Shown: positions 42,932 to 50,674 of the stretch, piece after piece
How the letters are laid out: each line of letters starts with the position of its first letter
Numbering within the stretch: the first letter of the stretch is position 1
Assembly (NCBI RefSeq): GCF_016862955.1
Contig: NZ_BONY01000002.1
Span: 62,001 to 126,000 of the forward strand
Direction: 5' to 3'
DNA from: Rhizocola hellebori
GTDB lineage: Bacteria; Actinomycetota; Actinomycetes; Mycobacteriales; Micromonosporaceae
Length of the DNA stretch: 64,000 bases
The notes under the pieces: generated by a model
Databases searched by the model: none
Seen by the model: the letters and a program-made list of their open reading frames with translations, nothing else
What the model was told of the DNA's origin: nothing
Position numbers and translations under genes: made by a program

Positions 42932-44318
42932 GCCGATCTCACGGGAGAATCCGGCCCGGCCAAGCGAAATCGTCGGGTCGGTGCCGGTGGGCGTGCCGCC
43001 GGTGGAGGCGGCCGATGCCGCGTTCGGCCGATGGTCGCGCACTCCGATCCAAGACAGGTTGCGTCTGCTCGAAGCCGCGGCGGACACGCTCGAGCCGCAC
43101 CTGGGCGAGCTGGCCGTCCTGCTGGCCCGCGAAACCGGCAAGGTGCTGGCCGACTGCCGGGGTGAGCTGGCTTTCTCGCTGACGTTCCTGCGGTGGGTCG
43201 CGAGCCGGGCCGCGGCCGTGCTGGCCGACGCGGAGGTCGACGACGCGGCGGGCCGGATGCTTTTGCTGCGTAAGCCTTTCGGGGTGGTCGCCGCGATCAC
43301 CCCGTGGAACGCCCCGATCATCCTGGCGATGCTGAAGATCGCACCGGCGCTCGCGGCGGGAAACACCATCGTGGTCAAGCCGTCGCCGCTGGCCCCGCTG
43401 ACCATCGACCGGGTGGTACGCCTGCTCGCCCCCAGCCTGCCCGTCTTCATCGTGCACGGCGGCGCCGACGTCGGCGCGGCGCTGGTCGGCCACCCGCTGG
43501 TGCGCAAGGTCGCCTTCACCGGCGGCAGCGAAGCGGCCCGGCATGTGCTCGCCGCGGCCGCCACCCAGATCACGCCCACGGTCATGGAGCTGGGTGGCAA
43601 CGATGCGGCCATCTTCCTGCCCGACGCCGACCTTTCCCCCTCGGCGATGCAGCGGCTGGTGATGGCGAGCTTCGCCACCAGCGGCCAGGTGTGCATGGCC
43701 GCCAAACGGCTCTACGTCCACTCCTCGATCCGGGAAAGGTTCGTCGAGTCCTATTTAGAGGCTGCTTCCGTGGTACTGCGCACCGGCGATCCCCTGGCCG
43801 AAGGCGTCACCATGGGCCCGCTCATCTCGGCGCAGGCGGCGCGGCGCGTGCGCTCGTTCGGGGCCGGGCTGCCGCTGGGCCGCGTCGACGACGGCCTGGC
43901 AGACGGCTATTTCGTGGCCCCCTCGCTGGTGCTCGACCCGCCGCCCGGCTCACCGCTGGTGACTCAGGAGCAGTTCGGGCCGACCGTGCCGATGCTGACC
44001 TACTCCGGCCTTGAGGAGGTCATCGCCCAGGCCAACGCGGGCGAGCTGGGCCTGGGCGCGTCGATCTGGTCCGCCGACGAGGAACACGCCTTTGCGGTGG
44101 CCCGGCGCATCGAGGCGGGTTTCGTCTTCGTCAACACCCACAACCGCACCGGGCTGGCGTTGCGGGCTCCTTTCGGCGGGGTGAAACGTTCCGGTTTCGG
44201 GCGCGAATACGGTGACGAGGGCATCGCCGAGTACGCCCAAACCTGTGTGGTGCATGCCCCGGCCGCGTTCCGCGCGGGCGGGGCAGGCCTGGCCGCCAAC
44301 GCCTACCCGGCGGTGTAG
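42924..44318 (+). CDS. Aldehyde dehydrogenase, copy 2
   Basis: This 464-aa enzyme has KPFGVVAAITPWNAPIILAM, catalytic Glu in TVMELGGNDAAIF and catalytic Cys in TSGQVCMAAKRL. ATG 42924 lies 8 nt inside the monooxygenase gene; the frame is open further upstream as a shadow. It ends the six-gene operon and its 3' end overlaps the convergent Dabb gene by 16 nt. The substrate is unknown; the two dehydrogenases are not close paralogues. Confidence 0.92.
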   Translation: MTEPISRENPARPSEIVGSVPVGVPPVEAADAAFGRWSRTPIQDRLRLLEAAADTLEPHLGELAVLLARETGKVLADCRGELAFSLTFLRWVASRAAAVLADAEVDDAAGRMLLLRKPFGVVAAITPWNAPIILAMLKIAPALAAGNTIVVKPSPLAPLTIDRVVRLLAPSLPVFIVHGGADVGAALVGHPLVRKVAFTGGSEAARHVLAAAATQITPTVMELGGNDAAIFLPDADLSPSAMQRLVMASFATSGQVCMAAKRLYVHSSIRERFVESYLEAASVVLRTGDPLAEGVTMGPLISAQAARRVRSFGAGLPLGRVDDGLADGYFVAPSLVLDPPPGSPLVTQEQFGPTVPMLTYSGLEEVIAQANAGELGLGASIWSADEEHAFAVARRIEAGFVFVNTHNRTGLALRAPFGGVKRSGFGREYGDEGIAEYAQTCVVHAPAAFRAGGAGLAANAYPAV

Positions 44319-44587
44319 TCGACCACCGCCCGGGCGGCCAGGCGTGGTTTGAGCCAGCTCGCCAGCTCCAGATGCACCGGGTCGGTCTGGTAGGCCTTGA
44401 GCCCGTCGGCGTCGTCATGGGTGGTGACCAGGAAAAGATCCCAGGAAACCTCGGTGCGCAACTCGTCCAGACGCACCTCAAGGGTACGAATCGACTCCAC
44501 CTTGCCGATCAGGTCTTCCAATAGCCGCGCCGACTTGGCAGCATCGGCCGGGTCGGCGAATTTCATCAGCACCACGTGGGTCAGCAT
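44303..44587 (-). CDS. Dabb-domain (stress-responsive alpha/beta barrel) protein
   Basis: This 94-aa protein begins MLTHVVLMKFADPADAA, the hallmark of Dabb ferredoxin-like dimeric proteins, and ends with HDDADGLKAYQTDPVHLELA. Related folds include small enzymes that act on polyketides, olivetol and heme or porphyrin-like ligands. It is divergent from the nitrilase gene and shares its operator, so it probably belongs to the regulon. A ligand-binding or accessory enzymatic role is inferred. Confidence 0.85.
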   Translation of the reverse strand: MLTHVVLMKFADPADAAKSARLLEDLIGKVESIRTLEVRLDELRTEVSWDLFLVTTHDDADGLKAYQTDPVHLELASWLKPRLAARAVVDYTAG

Positions 44588-44617
44588 CGGCCATCCTCCA
44601 GTAGAGACGTACCCCTG

Positions 44618-44644
44618 TTGAAAACTCCCGGGCGAGTGTAGTTT
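44618..44644 (+). promoter_or_regulatory. Probable promoter TTGAAA-15-TAGTTT of the chlorophyll-type operon
   Basis: TTGAAA (44618-44623) and TAGTTT (44639-44644) are separated by 15 nt, a short spacer. The operator begins 3 nt after the -10, so a repressor would sit on the transcription start. Confidence 0.45.
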
Positions 44645-44646
44645 CG

Positions 44647-44661
44647 GGAAACAGCGTTTCG
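44647..44661. promoter_or_regulatory. Operator palindrome GGAAAC-AGC-GTTTCG (site 5)
   Basis: The core AAACAGCGTTTC is identical to the iclR-region site. It lies between the divergent Dabb gene and the ten-gene operon containing the RCCR homologue, 22 nt before ATG 44684. Confidence 0.75.
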
Positions 44662-44683
44662 CTACGGGAACCGGAGGGGTGCG

Positions 44684-46195
44684 ATGGGATTGGTCAGAGT
44701 CGCCGCGGTGCAACTCGAGGCGACCCAGGACGTGTCCGAAAACCTCGCCACCTGCCTGCGCCTCATCGACGACGCCGCCGCCCGGGGCGCACAGCTGATC
44801 GTCCTGCCCGAGTTCTGCAACCATCTTTCTTGGTACGCCGACCGCGCGCAGGCCCGCGAACGCGCCACCCGGCCCGGCGACCCCTTCCTCACCTCGCTGA
44901 GCGAGCGCGCCGCCCGGCACGGCGTCCACCTCAAAGTCAACGTGACCCACGCCCACCCCGATGGGACCACCGGCGGCACCAACTTCCTGTTTGGACCGTC
45001 CGGCGAGCTCCTCGGCCAGTGCGACAAGCAGACCTTGATGGGCAGCGAGAACGACTTCCTGAACCCCGGCGGGCAGGTCGGCCCGATCGTCGACACACCG
45101 CTTGGCCGCCTTGGCATGTACGCGTGCATGGAGGGGGTGCTGCCCGAGGTCGCCCGCGGCCTGGCCCTGCGCGGGGCACAGGTGCTGCTCAACAGCCTCA
45201 ACTCGTTCGCCACCGACGAGGCGAGCCTGCACATCCCGGTGCGCGCCGCCGAGAACCGGGTCTGGGTGGTGGCCGCCAACAAGATTGGCCCGCTGCTGCC
45301 GATCGAGCACCTCCCGCGGATCAGCGCGGGTCTGGGAGTTCCGCCGCAGTGGCTGCACGGCGCGGGCGAGAGCCAGATCGTCGCCCCAGACGGCACCGTC
45401 GTCGCCAGAGGCCCCCGCACCGGCGAGGCCGTAGTCATCGCCGACATCGACCCCGCCCTGGCCGACGCCAAAGGACGCGCCTTCACCGCGCGCCGACCCG
45501 CCCTCTATGGCCCACTCGCCCAGCCCCCACACGGCCGCCGGCACCCGGCCGGAGCGCCTAGCCTCAACGTGGCCGTGGTCCGCTCCCCCGACGCCGTGGC
45601 CACAGCCGCCGCCGACGGCGCCGAGCTGATCCTGCTCACCGTCCCCGCCGACCCTTCGGCCGTCGCCACCGCCCTGGCCAACACGACCGCCCACGCCGTC
45701 CTCGCTCAAGCCACCGGCGGGGTGTTGGTGGGGGCGCAAGGAGTGGTCGGGCGGCAGGAGCAGGGCGAGGCGCCGTGCGTGTTCGCCATGCCGTGGGGGC
45801 GGCTGGCGATCGTGATTGGCGAGGATTCCATTGTGCCGGAACACTTCCGGCTGGCCGCGCTCGATGATGCCGACGTTGTGGTGGTGCTCGGTGAGCCGCA
45901 GGAGCCGTGGGAGCTGGCGCTGGGGCTGCCCGAGCGGGCGGCGGAGAACCGGCTCAATCTTGTCCACTCGCAAGCGGTGTTCTCGCTGTCGGGCGACTTC
46001 ACGCTCTGGACGCAATGGGAAGGCCCGTTCACGGGACGGATCAGCCATCCGATCATCACCGAGGCCAAGCCGGGCGAGGAGGTCACCCACGCCGTCGTCG
46101 CTCCGGCGCAGGCGGCCAACCGTCTGGTCTCGCGCAACACCGATCTGGTCGACGGCCGCCCGTGGCGGCTGCTGCACGCACTCATAGAAGGGTAG
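44684..46195 (+). CDS. Tandem-domain nitrilase-family amidohydrolase
   Basis: This 503-aa protein has two nitrilase-like units. The first has the complete Glu-Lys-Cys triad: E43 in VLPEF, K115 in GQCDKQT and C148 in GMYACMEG. The second (~290-503) keeps the fold pattern (PWGRLAIVIGEDSIVPEHFR), but the cysteine position reads Gly-Glu, so it is probably structural. Members hydrolyse N-carbamoyl, formyl or half-amide bonds. Acting after the hydantoinase-like enzyme, it could convert a maleamate-type half-amide to a diacid. ATG 44684 is preceded by GGAGG. It is the first gene of the operon with the RCCR and Rieske genes. Confidence 0.86.
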   Translation: MGLVRVAAVQLEATQDVSENLATCLRLIDDAAARGAQLIVLPEFCNHLSWYADRAQARERATRPGDPFLTSLSERAARHGVHLKVNVTHAHPDGTTGGTNFLFGPSGELLGQCDKQTLMGSENDFLNPGGQVGPIVDTPLGRLGMYACMEGVLPEVARGLALRGAQVLLNSLNSFATDEASLHIPVRAAENRVWVVAANKIGPLLPIEHLPRISAGLGVPPQWLHGAGESQIVAPDGTVVARGPRTGEAVVIADIDPALADAKGRAFTARRPALYGPLAQPPHGRRHPAGAPSLNVAVVRSPDAVATAAADGAELILLTVPADPSAVATALANTTAHAVLAQATGGVLVGAQGVVGRQEQGEAPCVFAMPWGRLAIVIGEDSIVPEHFRLAALDDADVVVVLGEPQEPWELALGLPERAAENRLNLVHSQAVFSLSGDFTLWTQWEGPFTGRISHPIITEAKPGEEVTHAVVAPAQAANRLVSRNTDLVDGRPWRLLHALIEG

Positions 46196-46203
46196 AAGCC
46201 CAC

Positions 46204-47004
46204 GTGGCCGAAACATTGCGCCATGTCGAGGACATGGTCGACGACTCACCGATCATCGATGTCCACGACACCTTTCACCGGTTCCAGGAGCTGCTCGCGG
46301 CACTAAAGGCCAAAATCGATGCGCGCTTCGAGACCACCCGCGATCCGTCCACATTGGAGCTGGAAAGCTACGGCGGGTACCCGGACGGCCCCGGCGGCTC
46401 ACTCGCGGCCTACAGCGGCCCGGAGGTGGACTGGATGGTGCACTCGTGGATCGGCAACCCCAGCGCCAGCTTCGCCAACCTGCACCTGACCGTATGGCTG
46501 GGCCCGCAGGTCAAGGTACCGCACCTGGGCATCGCGCTGCTGGTGTGGCCGGAGGGCTGGTTCTACGTCGACTCGGTGCCGCGGGTGAACATGGTCGAAG
46601 ACGGCGAGTACTACGACAAGTACTACGAGCCCGCCAACGAGCAGTGGCTGGAGCGCCGGGCCGACCCCGAGTTCGAATACTTCATCAGCCGCGCCGGTTT
46701 CATCCGGGCCAGCCTGTCGCCGACCGCTTACTGCTACTCGTTCGGGCGCAGCGACCGCAATCTCGACATCGTCTCGCAGGTCACCCACGACCACGTCGAC
46801 CGCTGGCTGCGCTGGGTCGACGAGGCGGAAAAGGTCCCGGAGAGCGAGCAGGCGGCGCTGCGCGCGACCGACGAACGGATCCGGCGCAACATCGCCGACC
46901 GCGACCCGGCCAACGTGATGGGCGTGCGCCTTTTCGGTCAGGAGACCACCGACAAACTCGTGCGCGCCCTCTGGGGCGGCGACCGAAAGCTCCCCCGGCC
47001 ATGA
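46204..47004 (+). CDS. Red chlorophyll catabolite reductase (RCCR) homologue
   Basis: This 266-aa protein, from GTG 46204, aligns by eye with plant RCCR along its length. Matches are VDWMVHSWIGNP (plant IDFVIGSWIHC), YYDKYYE (YLKEYYQ), ASLSPTA (FSPTA), HDHVDRWLRWVDEAEK, and RIRRNIADRD followed by RLFGQETTDKLVRALWG (plant MFGEEVSSRVVHAI). RCCR is a ferredoxin-dependent bilin reductase relative that reduces the ring-opened product of pheophorbide a oxygenase. At the acidic position after the VPHL strand, plant RCCR has Glu; here it is Ala111, which may alter catalysis. It is directly followed by the hydrolase and Rieske genes with ATGA-type overlaps. Confidence 0.85.
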   Translation: MAETLRHVEDMVDDSPIIDVHDTFHRFQELLAALKAKIDARFETTRDPSTLELESYGGYPDGPGGSLAAYSGPEVDWMVHSWIGNPSASFANLHLTVWLGPQVKVPHLGIALLVWPEGWFYVDSVPRVNMVEDGEYYDKYYEPANEQWLERRADPEFEYFISRAGFIRASLSPTAYCYSFGRSDRNLDIVSQVTHDHVDRWLRWVDEAEKVPESEQAALRATDERIRRNIADRDPANVMGVRLFGQETTDKLVRALWGGDRKLPRP

Positions 47005-47903
47005 GCACTATCCGAAGCGTGTGGTGGGCGGCCACGATCCCGGGTGCCAAGGCGCCCTTCGATACCGCGCACCTGCGGGTCTACTATCCGGCCGCGCCCG
47101 ACGGCAGCGACCGCGAGCGGCTTTCCGGCGTGATGGCCGCCGACGCCGAAGGGGCGCCGTTTCCGGTGGCGCTCATCATCTCCGGCGTCAACGTCGGCCA
47201 GGAGGGCTACCGCTGGCTGGCGACCGAGCTGGCCGCAAAGGGCTTCGTCGCGGTCACCTTCGACTGGGTGGGCACGCTGTTCGGCGGCATGCACGGCATC
47301 ACGCCCGGCGTGGACCTCGACGCCGCCCGGCCCGACGGGTACGGCAAACGGCCGACCTGCCCGAGCCTGCGCCCGGTGCTCGATGCGCTGCGCGACATGA
47401 CCGGCCCGCTGGACGGCCTGCTCGACCTCGACCGGGTGGCCCTGATCGGCCACTCAGCGGGCGGCACGGTGGCGCTGCAGTCGGCCCGGTTCGTCCCCGA
47501 GGTGAAGGCGGTCGTCACCTACGGCGCGCACACCATGGTGGCCACCATGCTCGGCTGGCCGGCCGGAACCGTGTTGCCGGCCCAGGTCGACTGCCCAGTG
47601 CTGTTGCTGGCGGGCGAGAACGACGGCGTCATCAACGGTTCGGCGGACCGCTACGGCGAGGACCCGGCCACCCGCAAGGATCCGATCACCCGCACCTTCA
47701 CCGAGGCGCTGCCGCCCGGCCCGCATCAGATGGTGACCCTGCCGGGGGCGAACCATTTCGCCATCGTGCATCCGGTCGACCACACCGCGGCGCGGGCCTT
47801 CCTGGATCGGGAGGCGAGCACCGACCCGGCGGTCAGCCGCGAGACTCTCAGCGGCCTGATCGGAGACTTTCTGCACCACCATGTGAGGAACGAGCCATGC
47901 TGA
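47001..47903 (+). CDS. Chlorophyllase-like alpha/beta hydrolase
   Basis: This 300-aa serine hydrolase has the nucleophile elbow ALIGHSAGGTVAL (Ser152), a likely acid in AGENDGV (Asp208) and His252 in PGANHFAIVHP. Plant chlorophyllases carry the similar GHSRGG elbow and the same pattern of a glycine-containing loop before an ELAAKGFVAV-type helix (70-85 here). Such an enzyme could remove phytol from chlorophyll or pheophytin, or the methyl ester of the isocyclic ring. The general hydrolase call is firm; the chlorophyll substrate is inferred from neighbours. ATG 47001 overlaps the RCCR stop. Confidence 0.75.
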   Translation: MSTIRSVWWAATIPGAKAPFDTAHLRVYYPAAPDGSDRERLSGVMAADAEGAPFPVALIISGVNVGQEGYRWLATELAAKGFVAVTFDWVGTLFGGMHGITPGVDLDAARPDGYGKRPTCPSLRPVLDALRDMTGPLDGLLDLDRVALIGHSAGGTVALQSARFVPEVKAVVTYGAHTMVATMLGWPAGTVLPAQVDCPVLLLAGENDGVINGSADRYGEDPATRKDPITRTFTEALPPGPHQMVTLPGANHFAIVHPVDHTAARAFLDREASTDPAVSRETLSGLIGDFLHHHVRNEPC

Positions 47904-49072
47904 AGAATTTCTGGTACGCGGTGGAGTTCGCCGACCGGGTCACCACCAAACCGGCCCGGGTCACTGTGCTGGGCCAGCATCTGGCGCTGTACCGCACCCC
48001 GAAGGGGCGGCCGGTCGCGCTGTCGGATCTGTGCGTGCACCGGGGCGCGGCGCTGTCGGGCGGCACGGTCAAGGGCGACTGCATCGTGTGCCCGTACCAC
48101 GGCTGGGAGTACGAACCCGACGGCCAGTGCACGAAGATTCCGGCGAACCTGCCCGGGCGGGCCATTCCGCGCAAGGCGCGGGTGGACTCGTACCCGGTAC
48201 AAGAAAAATATGGTTTTGTTTGGGTCTTTCTCGGAGATCTGCCCGAGGAGGAACGCCCGCCGATGCCGGTATGGCCCGAGTTTGAGGAGCTGAAGGAAAA
48301 CGGTGGCCGCTTCCGCGTGGTGCAGGGCGAGTTCCTGTGGAAGGCCAACTACGAACGGATCCTGGAAAACGGCTGCGACATCGCCCATGCGCCCTTTGTC
48401 CACGCCGGCGCCTTCGGCAACCCGGAACGTCCCGAGGTCGAGGAGTACGAGCTCGACCAGCCCGACGAGTGGAGCGCCTTCGCCACGGTGAACCTGCACC
48501 CGCCCGCGCCCAGCGGGCTGTGGAGCTTCTTCAAGCGGGACAAGACGAAGCTGGCCAACCGGCCGCCGGTGAAGACCAGCGCGGGCTGGATGCTGCCCAA
48601 CATGATCAAGCTGCATGTCCGGCTGCCCATCGGCGAACTGGTCATCTACGACACCAACATCCCGATCGATGAAACCACCACGCTGGTCAAGTGGGTCGCG
48701 TTGCGCACCTTCTTCACCGGCAAGTGGGCCGACAAGAACGCCATCGAGCGCACCATGAAGATCTTCTATCAGGACGCCGAAGTCGTTAACAAGGTGCGTC
48801 CGGAGCTGCTGCCCTTCGATCTCGGCGCGGAGCTGCACATCCGCAGCGACCTGATCGCGGTCGCTTACCGCCGCCGCCGTCAGGAGCTGGCCGACAAGGG
48901 CTGGATGCTCACTGACGACGACAAGATCATGGGTGATGTGCCCAGGCGGGAGGCGACCGTCATCGCCTCGCCCGCCCGCCGGGAGAACCCGGAGCTCGCC
49001 CGCGCCTGGGTGCACAAGGCCCACGGATACCACCCCCAGGTCAAAGACGTTGAAGGAGAACCGGAATCGTGA
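47897..49072 (+). CDS. Rieske non-heme iron oxygenase, candidate pheophorbide a oxygenase analogue
   Basis: This 391-aa protein has a Rieske [2Fe-2S] centre (C46-V-H48 and C65-P-Y-H68 in CPYHGW) and a mononuclear iron site in ENGCDIAHAPFVHAGAF (H164, H169). The general plan matches the Rieske family to which plant PaO belongs, but it lacks the C-terminal CxxC and membrane helices of PaO/TIC55, so it may be soluble. Sitting between a chlorophyllase-like and a bilin-reductase-like gene, it is the best candidate for macrocycle opening. It needs a ferredoxin and reductase not encoded in the window. ATG 47897 has GAGGAA upstream and overlaps the hydrolase gene by 7 nt. Confidence 0.85.
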   Translation: MLKNFWYAVEFADRVTTKPARVTVLGQHLALYRTPKGRPVALSDLCVHRGAALSGGTVKGDCIVCPYHGWEYEPDGQCTKIPANLPGRAIPRKARVDSYPVQEKYGFVWVFLGDLPEEERPPMPVWPEFEELKENGGRFRVVQGEFLWKANYERILENGCDIAHAPFVHAGAFGNPERPEVEEYELDQPDEWSAFATVNLHPPAPSGLWSFFKRDKTKLANRPPVKTSAGWMLPNMIKLHVRLPIGELVIYDTNIPIDETTTLVKWVALRTFFTGKWADKNAIERTMKIFYQDAEVVNKVRPELLPFDLGAELHIRSDLIAVAYRRRRQELADKGWMLTDDDKIMGDVPRREATVIASPARRENPELARAWVHKAHGYHPQVKDVEGEPES

Positions 49073-49758
49073 GCCTGCCCCTCGCCCTCGCCGAGCGCAC
49101 CCTCGCCTCCATTTTGGACAGTCACGAGCTGACCCTCGTCCGCGACGAGGTGCTCGGCAACACCTTCGGTGACGTCGGCCGCCTGCGCACCTGGCGCGGC
49201 AGCGCGGTGGCGAAGGTGGTGAACATCAGCCTGGTGGTGCCGCAGTTCCAGCTGGACAGCCACATGATCTTCGCGTTCACGCCCGAGGACAGCGCTGTCC
49301 CCCACTTCACGCTCGACTCGGTCTACGGCGGCGCCTACTATGCCTTCCACCTCGACCTCATCCCGCGGGCCGAGCTGGCCAGCCATCTGTCCTATATGGA
49401 CGAGGCGTTCGCCCCGCTGACCCCGGTCTTCGAGGAGACCACGGCGCTGGAGGGCCTGTCCAAGGCAGCCATCGGCCCGCGTCAGTATGCGGTGATGTCG
49501 CCGTGGATGCTGGTGCACCGGGCCACCGAGGAGGCGTTCGGCACCATCGGCGAGGCCGTCGCCGCCTACCAGGCGCACTGGTCGGCGTTGGTACACAAGG
49601 GATTGCAGGTCGACGACACCGATCTGGCCGCCCGGGATGCCTTGGTGCGCGGCAACATCTTCAGCCGCGACGTCGATCCGGTCTGGGCGCAGGTGTCGCG
49701 CCTGCTCGGCGACGAAACGACCGACATGCTGCGCGCCGAATTGATCAGCAATGGCTGA
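49069..49758 (+). CDS. Second RCCR/ferredoxin-dependent bilin reductase-like protein
   Basis: This 229-aa protein shares the same pattern as the RCCR homologue: the strand-loop VPHFTLDSVYGG (77-88), FHLDLIPR (93-100), a late helix ARDALVRGNIFSRD and the end RLLGDETTDMLRAEL. Unlike the first paralogue it keeps an acid (Asp83) after the VPHF strand, the position of a catalytic Asp/Glu in bilin reductases. It probably reduces a linear tetrapyrrole, perhaps at another double bond. GTG 49069 overlaps the Rieske stop (GTGA). The superfamily call is by eye and distant. Confidence 0.68.
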   Translation: MSLPLALAERTLASILDSHELTLVRDEVLGNTFGDVGRLRTWRGSAVAKVVNISLVVPQFQLDSHMIFAFTPEDSAVPHFTLDSVYGGAYYAFHLDLIPRAELASHLSYMDEAFAPLTPVFEETTALEGLSKAAIGPRQYAVMSPWMLVHRATEEAFGTIGEAVAAYQAHWSALVHKGLQVDDTDLAARDALVRGNIFSRDVDPVWAQVSRLLGDETTDMLRAELISNG

Positions 49759-50674
49759 CGAGCCCAGCCGGTGGCAGCAGCGCATCGCGGGCGAATGGCA
49801 TGGCCGCCCATCGCTTTTTGATTCGACGGGTACCTGGTGCGGCTTCGAAGACATCAGGCGCTCCAGCACTTTCGCCGACGGTGTCACCACCTACCGCATG
49901 GACGGCGGCCTGGTCGGCGGCGGCCCGCTCGCCGGGCAGTTCAAGCTGGCCGCGCCGTTCGAGTTCGGGGTGGTCGACTCCGACGCAAACCGCGTCTACA
50001 CCGGTCCCGACTTCTACGGCACCGGCCAGCCCTACGGCTCGTTCGTCGACGCCCACTACTACGGCCCCGGCTGGCAGGTCGACCTGAACACGTGGAACCA
50101 GGTGCTGCCCGACGGCCAGACCCAGGTCTACTCCTCGGTGCTGTACCAGGGCTGGGCGGTCGTCGGCTGCTTCAACGGCGTCTACACCCGCTCCGACGAC
50201 GAGGCGCACATAGCCGCCTTCCTCGATGCGGAGACCCGCCGCGGTCCGGTGCCCTACATCCTTCCCACCAAACAGGCGGGGGTGTTCGAAGGCGAGTGCG
50301 AGCTGTGGGGCGCGGACCAGAAGCCGCGCGGCACCGTCGATGTTTCGCTGGCGCTGGAACCGATCGACCTGCTGCGCACCCGCCGCACGGTCAGCTGGGG
50401 CGAGCGCACCTTCACCACCGACGCCCGCCGCGATGGCAACCGGCTGTTCTTCGAAGGCCCGCAAGCCTGGGGCAACGCGATCGGCTTCGGCCGCGCAAGT
50501 TTCGGCTCGTGGCACTTCACCGATGTGGTGAAGGTGCGCAGCCGCGAGTTCGCCATCGACTCCGACAGCGGCATGTCCAGCCGTGGCCGGCTGGCCGTCG
50601 TCTACGAGATCTTCCACGGAAACGTGCTCGACTCGGTCCTGCACGGCGTGATCACTTGGAGGCCTACGGCATGA
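49751..50674 (+). CDS. Calycin/lipocalin-like protein, possible tetrapyrrole carrier
   Basis: This 307-aa soluble protein has no signal peptide and appears to be all-beta, with repeated WQ..AGEWHGRPSLFDSTGTW-like opening strands and two similar halves. It is reminiscent of DUF3598 and CpcS/CpeS-type chromophore-binding barrels. Sequence features include aromatic-rich DAHYYGPGWQVDLNTW. I do not assign a family firmly. Its place between a bilin-reductase-like gene and a chlorophyll b reductase-like gene suggests binding or chaperoning of the pigment or a lyase-like step. Confidence 0.55.
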   Translation: MADEPSRWQQRIAGEWHGRPSLFDSTGTWCGFEDIRRSSTFADGVTTYRMDGGLVGGGPLAGQFKLAAPFEFGVVDSDANRVYTGPDFYGTGQPYGSFVDAHYYGPGWQVDLNTWNQVLPDGQTQVYSSVLYQGWAVVGCFNGVYTRSDDEAHIAAFLDAETRRGPVPYILPTKQAGVFEGECELWGADQKPRGTVDVSLALEPIDLLRTRRTVSWGERTFTTDARRDGNRLFFEGPQAWGNAIGFGRASFGSWHFTDVVKVRSREFAIDSDSGMSSRGRLAVVYEIFHGNVLDSVLHGVITWRPTA

